NCBI GenBank assembly: GCA_022414725.1
Contig: CM039465.1
Location: 43,550,560 to 43,614,559, forward strand
Reading direction: 5' to 3'
DNA from: Microglena sp. YARC
Taxonomy: Eukaryota; Chlorophyta; Chlorophyceae; Chlamydomonadales; Chlamydomonadaceae
DNA length: 64,000 nucleotides
The position numbers and the translations under genes are program-made. Positions 19,773-28,349 of this stretch are shown here, in pieces; positions within the stretch are counted from its first letter, which is position 1, and each line of letters opens with the position of its first letter. The notes under the pieces were generated by a model. That model worked only from the letters and a program-made list of their open reading frames with translations, was not told the DNA's origin and searched no databases.

Positions 19773-20547
19773 TTTGCACTGGCAACGACAAAAGTAAGTA
19801 GGCTGGACAGGGATGAGTGGTGGGCGAGAGAGGGGAATTACTCGCAACTCCAAGAAAGCCAAAATATCACCTGCACCAAAATATCACCTGCACCAAAATA
19901 TCACCTGAAAATGCCTCAAGCGTAACTGTTAATGACGCGTTCGTCCAGAATACGATGAGGGAGATAAGCACTGCGAAGGCACGGACCACAGGGCAAGCAA
20001 GGGAAAATCACCAACGAATCGAATTGCGCGACAGGATGAGCAAGACAGCAGGTGGACAGCACCAATAGATGATGCAGCAAGCAAGGAGAGCCACAGGACA
20101 GACTCGTGAAGTACCCTAATTAAAGCAAGTACGGCTGAGGTGGCCAATGGAGCCGATGCTGCGCTATTGATTCAGCCGCGAGTATATCACTCGTGAATAG
20201 AGCGTTAGAAGCTATGACCAAAAGGCCAGGACGTGAATGCTAGAATTGAGAGCGTAGGCCATACAGGGTCAGAGCAGGCTAGGAAAAGATGCCCATTTTT
20301 TTTTTTTTTTTAATGCATGCAAGACAGGTCGCAGGCGGCCTAGGGCGGGGCGAAACTGACAGGACAGAGCACTGCGAGAACAGAGCAGGCGCTACGTACT
20401 CGTAGCCACAGGTCAGGGAAGACAGCCCAAAGAAGAGCAGCAAATGCCAGAAAAGCTGACAGGATGTCCTGGCGGGTGCGATTAATTCGAAGAAAAATTC
20501 GTATGCGTGCGTATGTGTATGCGTGAGGTCCCTAAGGAACGAAACCA
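19773..20547 (-). other. Gypsy leader (5' untranslated region)
   Basis: The ~775 bases between the PBS and gag ATG hold no convincing ORF. They include three direct copies of ACCAAAATATCACCTG near 19868-19906 and a 16-nt poly(T) at 20297-20312. A promoter was not recognised. Confidence 0.5.
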
Positions 20548-20559
20548 GCTCCTCTACCA
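20548..20559 (-). promoter_or_regulatory. Putative gypsy primer binding site
   Basis: On the minus strand TGGTAGAGGAGC follows the LTR end (...TGTTACAC). It begins with TGG, as expected for pairing to tRNA 3' CCA, and partly resembles the initiator-Met type PBS (TGGTATCAGAGC, 8-9 of 12). Tentative. Confidence 0.4.
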
Positions 20560-20808
20560 GTGTAACAGCTCAGGATGCTCCTAGCAGCTTGAGGGGTTAA
20601 TCTAGTGTAACGTGCTACGTGATGTATGTTTACGTGTATGTTGATATGAGTGGACTAGCAGAACAGGTGGGGTGTTACCTAGGTAGGGGATGTCGAGTAG
20701 CTTGGAAAGAACGTCTTCGTGGTCGGAGTAGAAGGGTTCGTTCCGAGTAGCTCGTGTCTATGTGCGCAACGTTTTTTTTTTTTTTTTTTTGCGTTGTGAG
20801 AGATGAGG
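20560..20808 (-). repeat. Gypsy 5' LTR-like repeat preceded by an integrase C-terminal piece
   Basis: 20560-20678 matches the LTR at 11508-11620. The match continues into 20679-20808, which is integrase C-terminal coding (the same HIDTSYSERTLLLRPRRRSF end) broken by an 18-nt T-run at 20772-20789. An integrase end directly upstream of a 5' LTR means a second gypsy copy once lay head-to-tail here, or an unequal recombination occurred. Confidence 0.65.
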
Positions 20809-20934
20809 CAGTACATAGGTATGGTACTGTATCATGTGCGTTCGTCACGTGGCTTACGGGTACGGTGTACCTGTATGCCTTGCTGGACGGCCAGAGTACC
20901 CGTGAAGGGTTCTGTACCGTTACACCATGCCTCT
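20809..20934. other. Unassigned 126-bp segment with inverted repeats
   Basis: It contains ACGGGTAC near 20876 and its complement GTACCCGT near 20908, plus GGTAT/GTAC-rich short repeats. No gene or known element is recognised. Confidence 0.4.
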
Positions 20935-20999
20935 CGAGGTTTCTTGCGTTGGGTGATGAGGGCAGCTTGGAGGTGTCCCTGGGGGGAAGGGCAGGCAGG
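20935..20999 (-). mobile_element. LINE ORF fragment, minus strand
   Basis: Reverse complement of about 24576-24642 (the CTCTCGAGGTTTCTTGCG block). It abuts the poly(T) of the next LINE insertion. Confidence 0.75.
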
Positions 21000-22753
21000 T
21001 TTTTTTTTTTTTTTTTTTTTTTTACAAAGGGGGGAACCAGGAAAAGGCGCAACTGATAAAACCTAGCCCTTTGTGACCAAGGAGAAAAGACCAAAGAAAA
21101 AGACAAGAACGGCTAAGGGACAGCTAAGGGACGGACACCACCTGGGCGACGTAAGGACAAAGGAGGACGGGAACAGAAGACAAACAAACCAGAGAGGCAA
21201 GGAAGAAGCCAAAAACAGGAAGCCCAAGAGAAGGGGCTAGGAATACTAAGAAAAAAGACCTATGAAGGGGGGGCCATAAAATTGCAACCTCTAACCGTCA
21301 CCGGATCAGAAGACTGAAAGAGGAGATGCAAACTAAGGAGGACTAAAAGGAAAACTATGCGAGAAACTAAGAGAAAAAAGGGGGGAGGGGGGGGGGGGGG
21401 GGGACTAAGGAGGCAACTGAGGGGGAAACGAAGGAGGCAACTAAGGGTGGAAACTGAACTAGGGAAGCAAACTAAGGGAGAAACTGCAAAAACAAGCCAA
21501 AAGCAGGGAGGCAACCAGAAAAGAAGAAAGACAACTGGAAGCATAGCGAAAACCTAAAAGACTGGTCTGGGCATGTACAACAGGAATGAAGACAGAGACA
21601 GTATCAAGATCTAGATCTTGATCTGGATCTTAGCGCAGATCTGGTCCTTGATCTTGGTCCAGATCTAGCCCTAGATCTGGAACGTTGTCGTGTGCTGTGT
21701 CCAAATCTGGAACCTGATCCTGCTCTGGGGCAGGGTCTTGATCTTGGGCTTGGGCTCGATCTAGGTCAGGGTCAAGATCGGGGTCTAGAGCTGGGGCTTG
21801 GGCTGGACCTAAGTCAGGGTCTAGATCAGGGTCTAGAGCTCGGGAGGGTGAGAGGGTGTTACCGGCCAGAGGGCCAGACCTCCCAAAGACGGTCCTCTCC
21901 AGTGAGGGGATCTGGCCCCTTTGCAAGGGGACCAGCAGGGGCCACAGCGGGAAAGAGCTTCCATTTGGGAGGTGGAAGTTCAGGAAGGAGGACAGCATCC
22001 CGCCAGGGGTCTGGCAGAGAAGAGAGGATGAAGTCAAGGTCTTGGACAGCAGCGGGAGGGAGGTGAGCCCGTTGTTGATGAGCTGAGCGGATGTACTTGA
22101 GACGGTGCCACGAGAGTGCTTGGGAGGAGAGCACTTGGTTTGAGATGATGGGCATGGACGGAAAAGGAGGGGTGTTGTTGAAGGTGGTTTCCAGAAGGAT
22201 GGATTGGGGGCACTGCATGGGCGGAGCAATAATTCTACGAATGTTCAGCAGGAGAAAAGCCTCTGCACTTTCCCGGGCCAAGTTGGTGGTGATTGAGGCG
22301 ATGTCCACAGAAGACGGGGCGGTGACCAGGGCATGGTATCCACTTGCCTGACCAGGAGGAAGGCGCACAGCCCCTGAAGTCTCGTGACGGTAGAGCTGCT
22401 GCCAGGGGTGAGCTGTGTAACTGAAGAGGAGCCATGTGGTCTTGGCCAGCATAGCTGCCGAGTGGGAAGCAAGATGGGGTACAGCAAGCCCTCGATGAAA
22501 AGGAAGGACGGCTGTCCCGAAGCGGGGGAAGAGGTGTCCTGGACGTTGATTCCTCCTCCTGCAGGCTCGACGTTGCAACAAAGGCATTGAGAGAAGATTG
22601 CAACTGCTGGCGGAGAGGCGCTGGTGGTGATGCAAAGTTAGCCTGGAAGATGAACTTGGAAGCCAAGCATTGTGTAGCAACATGCGCCCGTCCAAAAACA
22701 TTAAGATTGCGTGAGAGCCATGGAGCTGGTGCACGTAAGATGCAATGGGGCAT

Positions 22754-22808
22754 TTTTTTTTTTTTTTTTTTTTTTACAAAGGGGGGAACCAGGAAAAGGC
22801 GCAACTGT
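22754..22808 (-). mobile_element. Ultra-short LINE tail insertion
   Basis: About 23 T followed by only about 32 bases of LINE 3' end (ACAAAGG to GCGCAACT). The uninterrupted host sequence is at 28524. No target duplication is evident. Only the distal arm of the terminal stem is included. Confidence 0.85.
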
Positions 22809-22999
22809 GCTGGTAGGCTGCAGCCTTGCAAAGGGCAGTGTCTGCACCGAACGGCACGCCCAGCAATCTGTGAGGTGTGTCTGGGGGCTGGAGATGGTAG
22901 CCAGTCAAGTGATGGGTGCCAAGGGCGGGGTCCAGATCTGCAGGGAGGGGTATATCTGGGGGAAGTTCAAGAAGCAGAAGACGGGTCTTGGGAACAGAC

Positions 23000-23192
23000 A
23001 GGTTTGTTTGTCTTCTGTTCCTGTCCTCCTTTGTCCCTTACATCGCCCAGGTGGTGTCCGTCCCTTAGCTGTCCCTTAGCCGTTCTTGTCTTTTTCTTTG
23101 GTCTTTCCTCCTTGGTCACAAAGGGCTAGGTTTTATCAGTTGCGCCTTTTTCTGGTTCCCCCCTTTGTAAAAAAAAAAAAAAAAAAAAAAGA
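23000..23192 (+). mobile_element. Short LINE 3' tail, plus strand, nested in RT
   Basis: From GGTTTGTTTGTCTTCTG to a 22-nt poly(A) at 23169-23190, inserted in the minus-strand LINE between GGGAACAG and ACTGGGTGGG. The full terminal stem is present. The target duplication is at most 2-3 bp. Confidence 0.85.
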
Positions 23193-24711
23193 CTGGGTGG
23201 GTAAGCCAGCCGAATCGGGTACGACATATGTCTCCTTGATGATAGGCCCATCTGTGGCTGGGTTGAGGACAAAGTGCTTGCCATCGTCAGCAAACGATAG
23301 GGTGGCAGGGGCCAACTCTCTCCTGAGGGAAGACGGAAGGATTGCAGAGTTCAACACGATCTCAGTTGGTTATTGTAGGTGATTAAGGGCTCAAAGATGA
23401 TGACCCATTGATTACAGCTCAAGGCCCCACCCTGAGGGAAGCCGGAAGTGTTGGGGAAGGAGGTAGTGAAGAAACCGTTGAGACGCACTCGTGTAGAGCT
23501 GCCATTCGTGAGGATATCGCACCAGCGCGTGATGCCTGCACTATTGAATCCCATGGCTGACATTGTCTTTAGGAGCCATCCCCTGTTGACAGAATCATAA
23601 GCTTTAGTGAGGTCAGAATGCAGCAACCAGCCTGGTAAGCCAAGCTCTTTCAAGCGCGCAGCCAAGCCTAGGTGATAATAACGGATGTTGTCACTGATGT
23701 CTCTACCATGGAGGAAAGCTGATTGAGTGACGTCGATGAGGTATTCCAGGGGGCGTTGCAGCCGGTGATCCATAATCAAAAGGATCAGCTTAAGGTCGCA
23801 ATTGAGAAGGGTGATAGGAGGGTAACCTGCGAGGGAGTCTTGGGGCTGACCAGTCTTGTGGAGAAGGCAGATGGTTCCCTGAAGGAGGGGTGCTAGGGGG
23901 GCGGTGTTAACTTAATCCTGGAAGGCAGAGTTGAAAACCCTTTGAAGGATCGGGGACAGTTCTGCATGGAACGCATTGTAGACTTCAAAGGGAAGTCCGT
24001 CATAACCTGGGCTGGAGCCTCGAGAAGCAGAGCGGATGGTAAGGTCCATCTCCTCTGATGTGATCAGGCCATTGCCATTGACACCTTCTGCAAGGGCTGC
24101 ATAACTAGGGGGGAGGGGACGAGGGAGGGATGTGAGCAGAAGATCCTGGTTAGGCTGGTCAATGAGAGGGTTTAGACGGTACAGTCCAAAGGAGGAATCA
24201 GCACTATAAAAGTCCCGAGCATACGCCAGTCCTATGTTGACTCCTATCATTGAAGAGAGGTCAGCCGGAGAAAGGGGGTGATGCTGGGGTGGCCTTGGAG
24301 GCTGGATAAGCTTGATGTGGACCGGGGGTGGGGGGAAAGGGAAAGGTGGTGGAAGTAGAAGGAAGATGAATCCCCAAAATTGTGCTCGAGGATAGGTAGA
24401 GCTTTGAGCATTGGAGCAAGGAGTTGCTGCCAAGCGAGTGTTGCTGCTAATGCCTTAGCCTTGGCTATGTTGAGGCGTGCCAGGAAAGATATTGCATCGG
24501 GCCAGATCCCCTCACTGGAGAGGACCGTCTTTGGGAGGTCTGGCCCTCTGGCCGGTTACACCCTCTCACCCTTCCTGCCCTTCCCCCCCAAGGACACCCC
24601 CAAGCTGCCCTCATCACCCTACGCAAGAAACCTCGAGAAGCATGGTTACGGGCAGACTTTGAGGAGCAGCTGATCCAGCAAGGCCTCCCCCCCCACCAGA
24701 GGCAAGAGCTC

Positions 24712-26277
24712 TTGGAACCATGGCTGGTTGGTCTTTGGGAGGACCTCCAACTGGACCCAACAACATGGGGTCTCCACCTCCATGATGATACTGAGGTGAA
24801 CCTTCTTGAACTCTCTGTGCGCCAAGCACGGCAGGCCCTTCTTCACCAACATATCATGCAACAAAGCCCCAGTTCCCACCATTTTGTGCCAGGTTATACC
24901 GAGGAACGTGCTGCTTGGCCCAGGCTGTGGAGCATTCTACCCCCCTCCACCTTGGACACTCACCCTAGCACTAACCCTGACCTGCGAGGCCTCCGTGGTC
25001 TTGAATCCCGATGGATTGCCTCAGCAACAGAGAGAGCGCTCGTTGTCACCCCTATTCCAGTCCCCTCCCCTGAAGACCTCCCACAAAACGCTTGGGTGGA
25101 CTTACAACGTGTCCGCCCCTCCCGTCCAGGCCCAGCGGAGAGAACTGCTCAAAGACAAGACGAACCTCAAGTCTCCCTCCCTCTACGTGCAGGCTTTTTG
25201 CAGGTGTGGGTACGCCTCGCTGACAAGACTCTCCACCGTCCTTATACCATCACTTGCCGGAGCTTGCTTCATGGCACCCTGGGCTGCAATGCGTTCCTTG
25301 CTCATGTACGAGGACGCTTCCAACGGGTCAACCAAGACGACCCCCCCTCCATAGTCTGCTCCAGCCCTGACTGCTTGCAGCTGCACACTGCTGACACAAT
25401 GTCTCACGCTTTCTTGGAATGCCCTGATTCTGCCCCTGTCATAGACTGGCTCCTTTCCACTTGGGAGACCCTCACCGGTGGGCAGCGCCTTCCTCGTTGC
25501 CCCTTCTTCCTCCTCGGTGACGACCTCACCCTTTGGCCTGGGACACCCCCTCCTCCCTCTACCCTAAGGTTGTGGTCCTTCCTGCGTATAACCACCTTGG
25601 GCGCGATATGGCAGGTCCGTTCGTCCCGGGCTGACAGACTGGACCATTCTGAGCCCCTTCACCACAAGGCTATCTGCCTTGCCCTTGGCCACCTTCACCA
25701 AGCCATCGCCAGGGACTGGATGCGCACCCAGACAGATCTTCGACACCTTGATAATGGCGCCTTCTGTCAAGATTGGTGGCGTGGCCTAGATTGCTCTCTC
25801 ACAGTGGCTTCCTTTGCAAGCTTATGGGCCACCCCCCCGATCTTTTGCACCATGATTGGGGTCACTCCCGGTGACCAGGAGCCTGATACCCGCACCATGG
25901 AAATGACAATCCCCATGGCCCCAGCGCTCCCTACAATCCCAGACCCAATCCCAGACCCAGCCCAAGCCCTAGTTCTAGACCCTGATCTAGACCCTGCCCC
26001 AGATCCAGCCCATTACCCGGATCTAGACCTTGCTCTAGACCCTGACCCAGACCCCGCCCATTCCCGAGCTCTAGACCCTGATCTAGACCCTGACTTAGGT
26101 CCAGCCCAAGACCCAGCTCTAGGCCCCGATCTTGACCTTGACCTAGATCCAGCCCAAGCCCAAGATCAAGACCCTGCCCCAGATCAGGATCAGGTTCCAG
26201 ATTTGGACACAGCACACGACAACGTTCCAGATCTAGGGCTAGATCTGGACCAAGATCAAGGACCAGATCTGCGCTAA
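24712..26277 (+). CDS. LINE ORF2 C-terminal domain with zinc finger and Asp-rich tail
   Basis: A 521-codon open frame (its ATG is arbitrary; the frame is 5'-truncated). Residues ~1-200 are helical connection sequence. At residues ~216-241 a CSSPDC-x3-H ... H-x4-C pattern (CCHC-type, 25357-25432) fits the zinc-binding RT-associated domain of plant and algal LINEs, followed by WLLSTWETLTG and a helical region to about residue 400. The last ~115 residues are repeats built on Asp-Pro-Asp-Leu (ALDPDLDPDLGPAQ type), very acidic, and I do not know them from other LINEs. The stop codon is TAA in every copy examined. Role inferred: RNA or target binding by the C-terminus during retrotransposition. Confidence 0.8.
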   Translation: MEPWLVGLWEDLQLDPTTWGLHLHDDTEVNLLELSVRQARQALLHQHIMQQSPSSHHFVPGYTEERAAWPRLWSILPPSTLDTHPSTNPDLRGLRGLESRWIASATERALVVTPIPVPSPEDLPQNAWVDLQRVRPSRPGPAERTAQRQDEPQVSLPLRAGFLQVWVRLADKTLHRPYTITCRSLLHGTLGCNAFLAHVRGRFQRVNQDDPPSIVCSSPDCLQLHTADTMSHAFLECPDSAPVIDWLLSTWETLTGGQRLPRCPFFLLGDDLTLWPGTPPPPSTLRLWSFLRITTLGAIWQVRSSRADRLDHSEPLHHKAICLALGHLHQAIARDWMRTQTDLRHLDNGAFCQDWWRGLDCSLTVASFASLWATPPIFCTMIGVTPGDQEPDTRTMEMTIPMAPALPTIPDPIPDPAQALVLDPDLDPAPDPAHYPDLDLALDPDPDPAHSRALDPDLDPDLGPAQDPALGPDLDLDLDPAQAQDQDPAPDQDQVPDLDTAHDNVPDLGLDLDQDQGPDLR

Positions 26278-26840
26278 GATCCAGATCCAGATCTAGATCT
26301 TGATACTGTCTCTGTCTTCATTCCTGTTGTACATGCCCAGACCAGTCTTTTGGGTTTTCGCTTTGCTTCCAGTTGTCTTTCTTCTTTTCTGGTTGCCTCC
26401 CTGCTTTTGGCTTGTTTTTGCAGTTTCTTCCTTAGTTTGCTTCCCCTAGTTCAGTTTCCACCCTTAGTTGCCTCCTTCGTTTCCCCTCAGTTGCCTCCTT
26501 AGTCCCCCCCCCCCCCCCCCCCCCCTCCCCCCCTTTTTTCTCTTAGTTTCTCGCATAGTTTTCCTTTTAGTCCTCCTTAGTTTGCATCTCCTCTTTCAGT
26601 CTTCTGATCCGGTGACGGTTAGAGGTTGCAATTTTATGGCCCCCCCCTTCATAGGTCTTTTTTCTTAGTATTCCTAGCCCCTTCTCTTGGGCTTCCTGTT
26701 TTTGGCTTCTTCCTTGCCTCTCTGGTTTGTTTGTCTTCTGTTCCCGTCCTCCTTTGTCCCTTACGTCGCCCAGGTGGTGTCCGTCCCTTAGCTGTCCCTT
26801 AGCCGTTCTTGTCTTTTTCTTTGGTCTTTTCTCCTTGGTC

Positions 26841-26891
26841 ACAAAGGGCTAGGTTTTATCAGTTGCGCCTTTTCCTGGTTCCCCCCTTTGT
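26841..26891 (+). ncRNA. LINE 3'-terminal stem-loop before poly(A)
   Basis: ACAAAGGG (26841-26848) pairs with CCCTTTGT (26884-26891), the second arm touching the poly(A). The loop holds CTAGGTTTTATCAG. Other copies carry ACATAGGG/CCCTATGT or ACAAGGGG/CCCCTTGT, so pairing is kept while sequence changes. Probable recognition signal for the LINE RT (inference). Confidence 0.65.
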
Positions 26892-26914
26892 AAAAAAAAA
26901 AAAAAAAAAAAAAA

Positions 26915-27112
26915 GGAAGGCCAATGCGTGCGCAAGTGGAGGGTACGTTGAAGAATTTAATGCACCTGTGAGAATTCCTGCCGGGTGTCGTCCTCAGTTA
27001 AGCGGGCGGCACGCTCGCGGGCACAGCGATTCCTCTTGTAAATGGCCCAGCTGCTCGGGAAGAGGTGTCCTGGACGTTGATTCCTCCTCCTGCAGGCTCG
27101 ACGTTTTCCAGA
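26915..27112 (-). mobile_element. LINE fragment upstream of RT, minus strand
   Basis: In reverse it reads GLU/ARG-rich coding (WAIYKRNRCARERAARLTED, then DTRQEFSQVH), the segment between endonuclease and RT; part also matches 31390-31450. From about 27056 it jumps to post-RT sequence (AGGTGTCCTGGACGTTG). The RC element is inserted after CTCGACGTT at 27112. Confidence 0.75.
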
Positions 27113-28349
27113 CACCTCCTGTTCAGACTTTCTCAGGTATGCTTAGGTATGCTTTCTATGCTATTATGCTTTATGCTCAGTTGCGCCTTTTCCTGGTTCC
27201 CCCCTTGGTTCAAAAAAAAAAAAAAAAAAAAAAAATGCTTCCTCCTGTGTTCCAAGATTCTTTTCAACTTCTTCTATTCTCCACCCTCATTCCTTTCCCA
27301 CAGCCTAACGCTCCACCTACACACACTGTCCCCCTCTATCACACCCCTTCAACCTCACACTGCCAAACACTCCCCCCTCCTCCCACCTCCCCCCCCCACA
27401 CACACACCCCTCTTGACCTCCATCCCCACAATCTCACTCCCCCACCACACCGCCCATAACCACTCACTCACCCCCCTATCACAACACGTTCTTACTACAC
27501 ACCACCACCAACCTTCACATCACACCCCTCACCCCCACCCCACCACCACAACCCTGGCCAGGGGGTGCGAGTCGCCTAGACAGGTCTGGGCCAGTAAATC
27601 CCCTCCAAACACACACACTCACACCTTCCCTCTTCACCACCTAACCCACACTCACTCCCCCACCACATCACACATAACCACACACTCTCCCCCCATCACC
27701 ACACGTTCCTACAACTTACCACCCACCCATACCTTCACAACACACCCCTCACCCCCCCACACACAACCACCTGGTCTGGGCGTGAAATTCGCCCAAATAG
27801 ACCGGTCTGGGCGTGAAAATCGCCCAGACCATAGTTCCACTGGAGATTGCTCTTTTCCTGGCTTGCCGAGGGTTACCTTAGCGGTTAGGGGGCGGCGTTA
27901 GATCGCAGGACACGCAGGCTGAGTTACAAATGTGGTGTGTTCTACATCCCTTGTGATCTACAGTACCCTTGCTGTATCGACCCTACTTGCGAGAGTAGGA
28001 AGGGGGTGGTGAGGTTCGATTCCTCAGTATTTTGGCGTCCTGGCCCTAAGCAAACCTTGTAGGGAAGTACTGTCGGATTTCTGCCCTTGTGGTGGTTCTC
28101 TAGTTATGTCTCCTTGATTCCACCTCTAACGACCATGGCAGGGAGCTTGTCTGCCGTGGTCAACAGGGGTAGTGGTGAATGTTCGTTTGGTCGTGGGTTG
28201 GTATCTCTCACCAACCCTAAGTGCGCCTACTTTGCATATTGAAGGAGTGGCACCACCATTCGAACTGAATCCTCCGTGTCGCTGGTTTGTGTCGGGAGAC
28301 CCACCTCCTGGGGTGAAAGTCCTTTCACAACAAAAAAAAAAAAAAAAAA
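27113..28349 (+). mobile_element. RC retroposon, plus strand, inserted in LINE
   Basis: Nearly identical to 13516-14664. Poly(A) about 28332-28349. The flanks show ACGTT on both sides (27108-27112 and 28349-28353), a 5-bp target duplication, and the LINE host reads through when RC is removed. A short LINE tail is nested at about 27161-27233. Confidence 0.88.
27161..27233 (+). mobile_element. Short LINE tail nested in RC, with 5' filler
   Basis: AGTTGCGCCTTTTCCTGG ... then a 23-25-nt poly(A), flanked by ATGCT duplications. Between the 5' target copy and the LINE sequence is a filler of imperfect TATGCT repeats (27155-27178), resembling slipped copying of the target end. Confidence 0.8.

Larger units (their letters stand above)
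11508..20570 (-). mobile_element. Ty3/gypsy chromodomain retrotransposon, minus strand
   Basis: Reading right to left: LTR remnant (20560-20678), putative PBS, leader, gag with an intron, aspartic protease, RT, RNase H, integrase with chromodomain, and a second LTR-like repeat (11508-11620). The order PR-RT-RH-IN with a C-terminal chromodomain places it with the chromoviruses. It is interrupted between RNase H and integrase by an RC insertion (13143-14664). Coding regions carry frameshifts and in-frame stops, so it is not autonomous as read. Overall family assignment is firm; the LTR limits are approximate because both ends are overprinted by other elements. Confidence 0.9.
21846..24433 (-). 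pseudogene. LINE ORF2 reverse transcriptase region
   Basis: Non-LTR RT copies the LINE RNA at a nicked target. In minus order: IGVNIGLAYARDFYSADSS, SRGSSPGYDGLPFEVYNAF, an in-frame TAA at 23909-23911 where the 62-kb copy has CAA, then TQSAFLHGRDISDNIRYY, LHSDLTKAYDSVNRGWLL (catalytic Asp), GFPQGGALSCNQWVIIFE, and after a frameshift LSFADDGKHFVLNP (the catalytic FADD pair). Post-RT coding follows (RLLGVPFGADTALCKAA type, then a thumb-like helical stretch) down to the deletion at 21845. Two nested LINE tails and several indels break the frame, so no protein is made as read. Confidence 0.88.
21000..24485 (-). mobile_element. LINE copy, minus strand, internal deletion and nested tails
   Basis: Poly(T) 21000-21023; terminal stem ACAAAGGG ... 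CCCTTTGT; 3'UTR with G-tract near 21387-21403; Asp-repeat about 21610-21845; RT region up to 24485. Relative to 24486-26914, about 1.5 kb of ORF (the zinc-finger part) is missing at 21845, with short CCC microhomology at the joint. A 55-bp LINE tail is inserted at 22754-22808 and a ~193-bp tail in the opposite orientation at about 23000-23192. At 24485 it meets a plus-strand LINE head to head. Confidence 0.88.
24486..26914 (+). mobile_element. LINE 3' half, plus strand, poly(A) 26892-26914
   Basis: Best-preserved 3' half: ORF2 C-terminus, Asp-rich repeat, TAA stop at 26275-26277, 3'UTR with a 22-nt poly(C) (26504-26525), terminal stem 26841-26848/26884-26891, and 23-nt poly(A). Its 5' end meets the minus-strand LINE at 24485, and the first ~80 bases after the junction also occur in reverse at 21860-21935. 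Confidence 0.9.

Noticed and set aside
25931..26215. Minus-strand Gly/Leu-rich 94-codon ORF
   Set aside because: Antisense of the Asp-Pro-Asp-Leu repeat; open by repeat composition.
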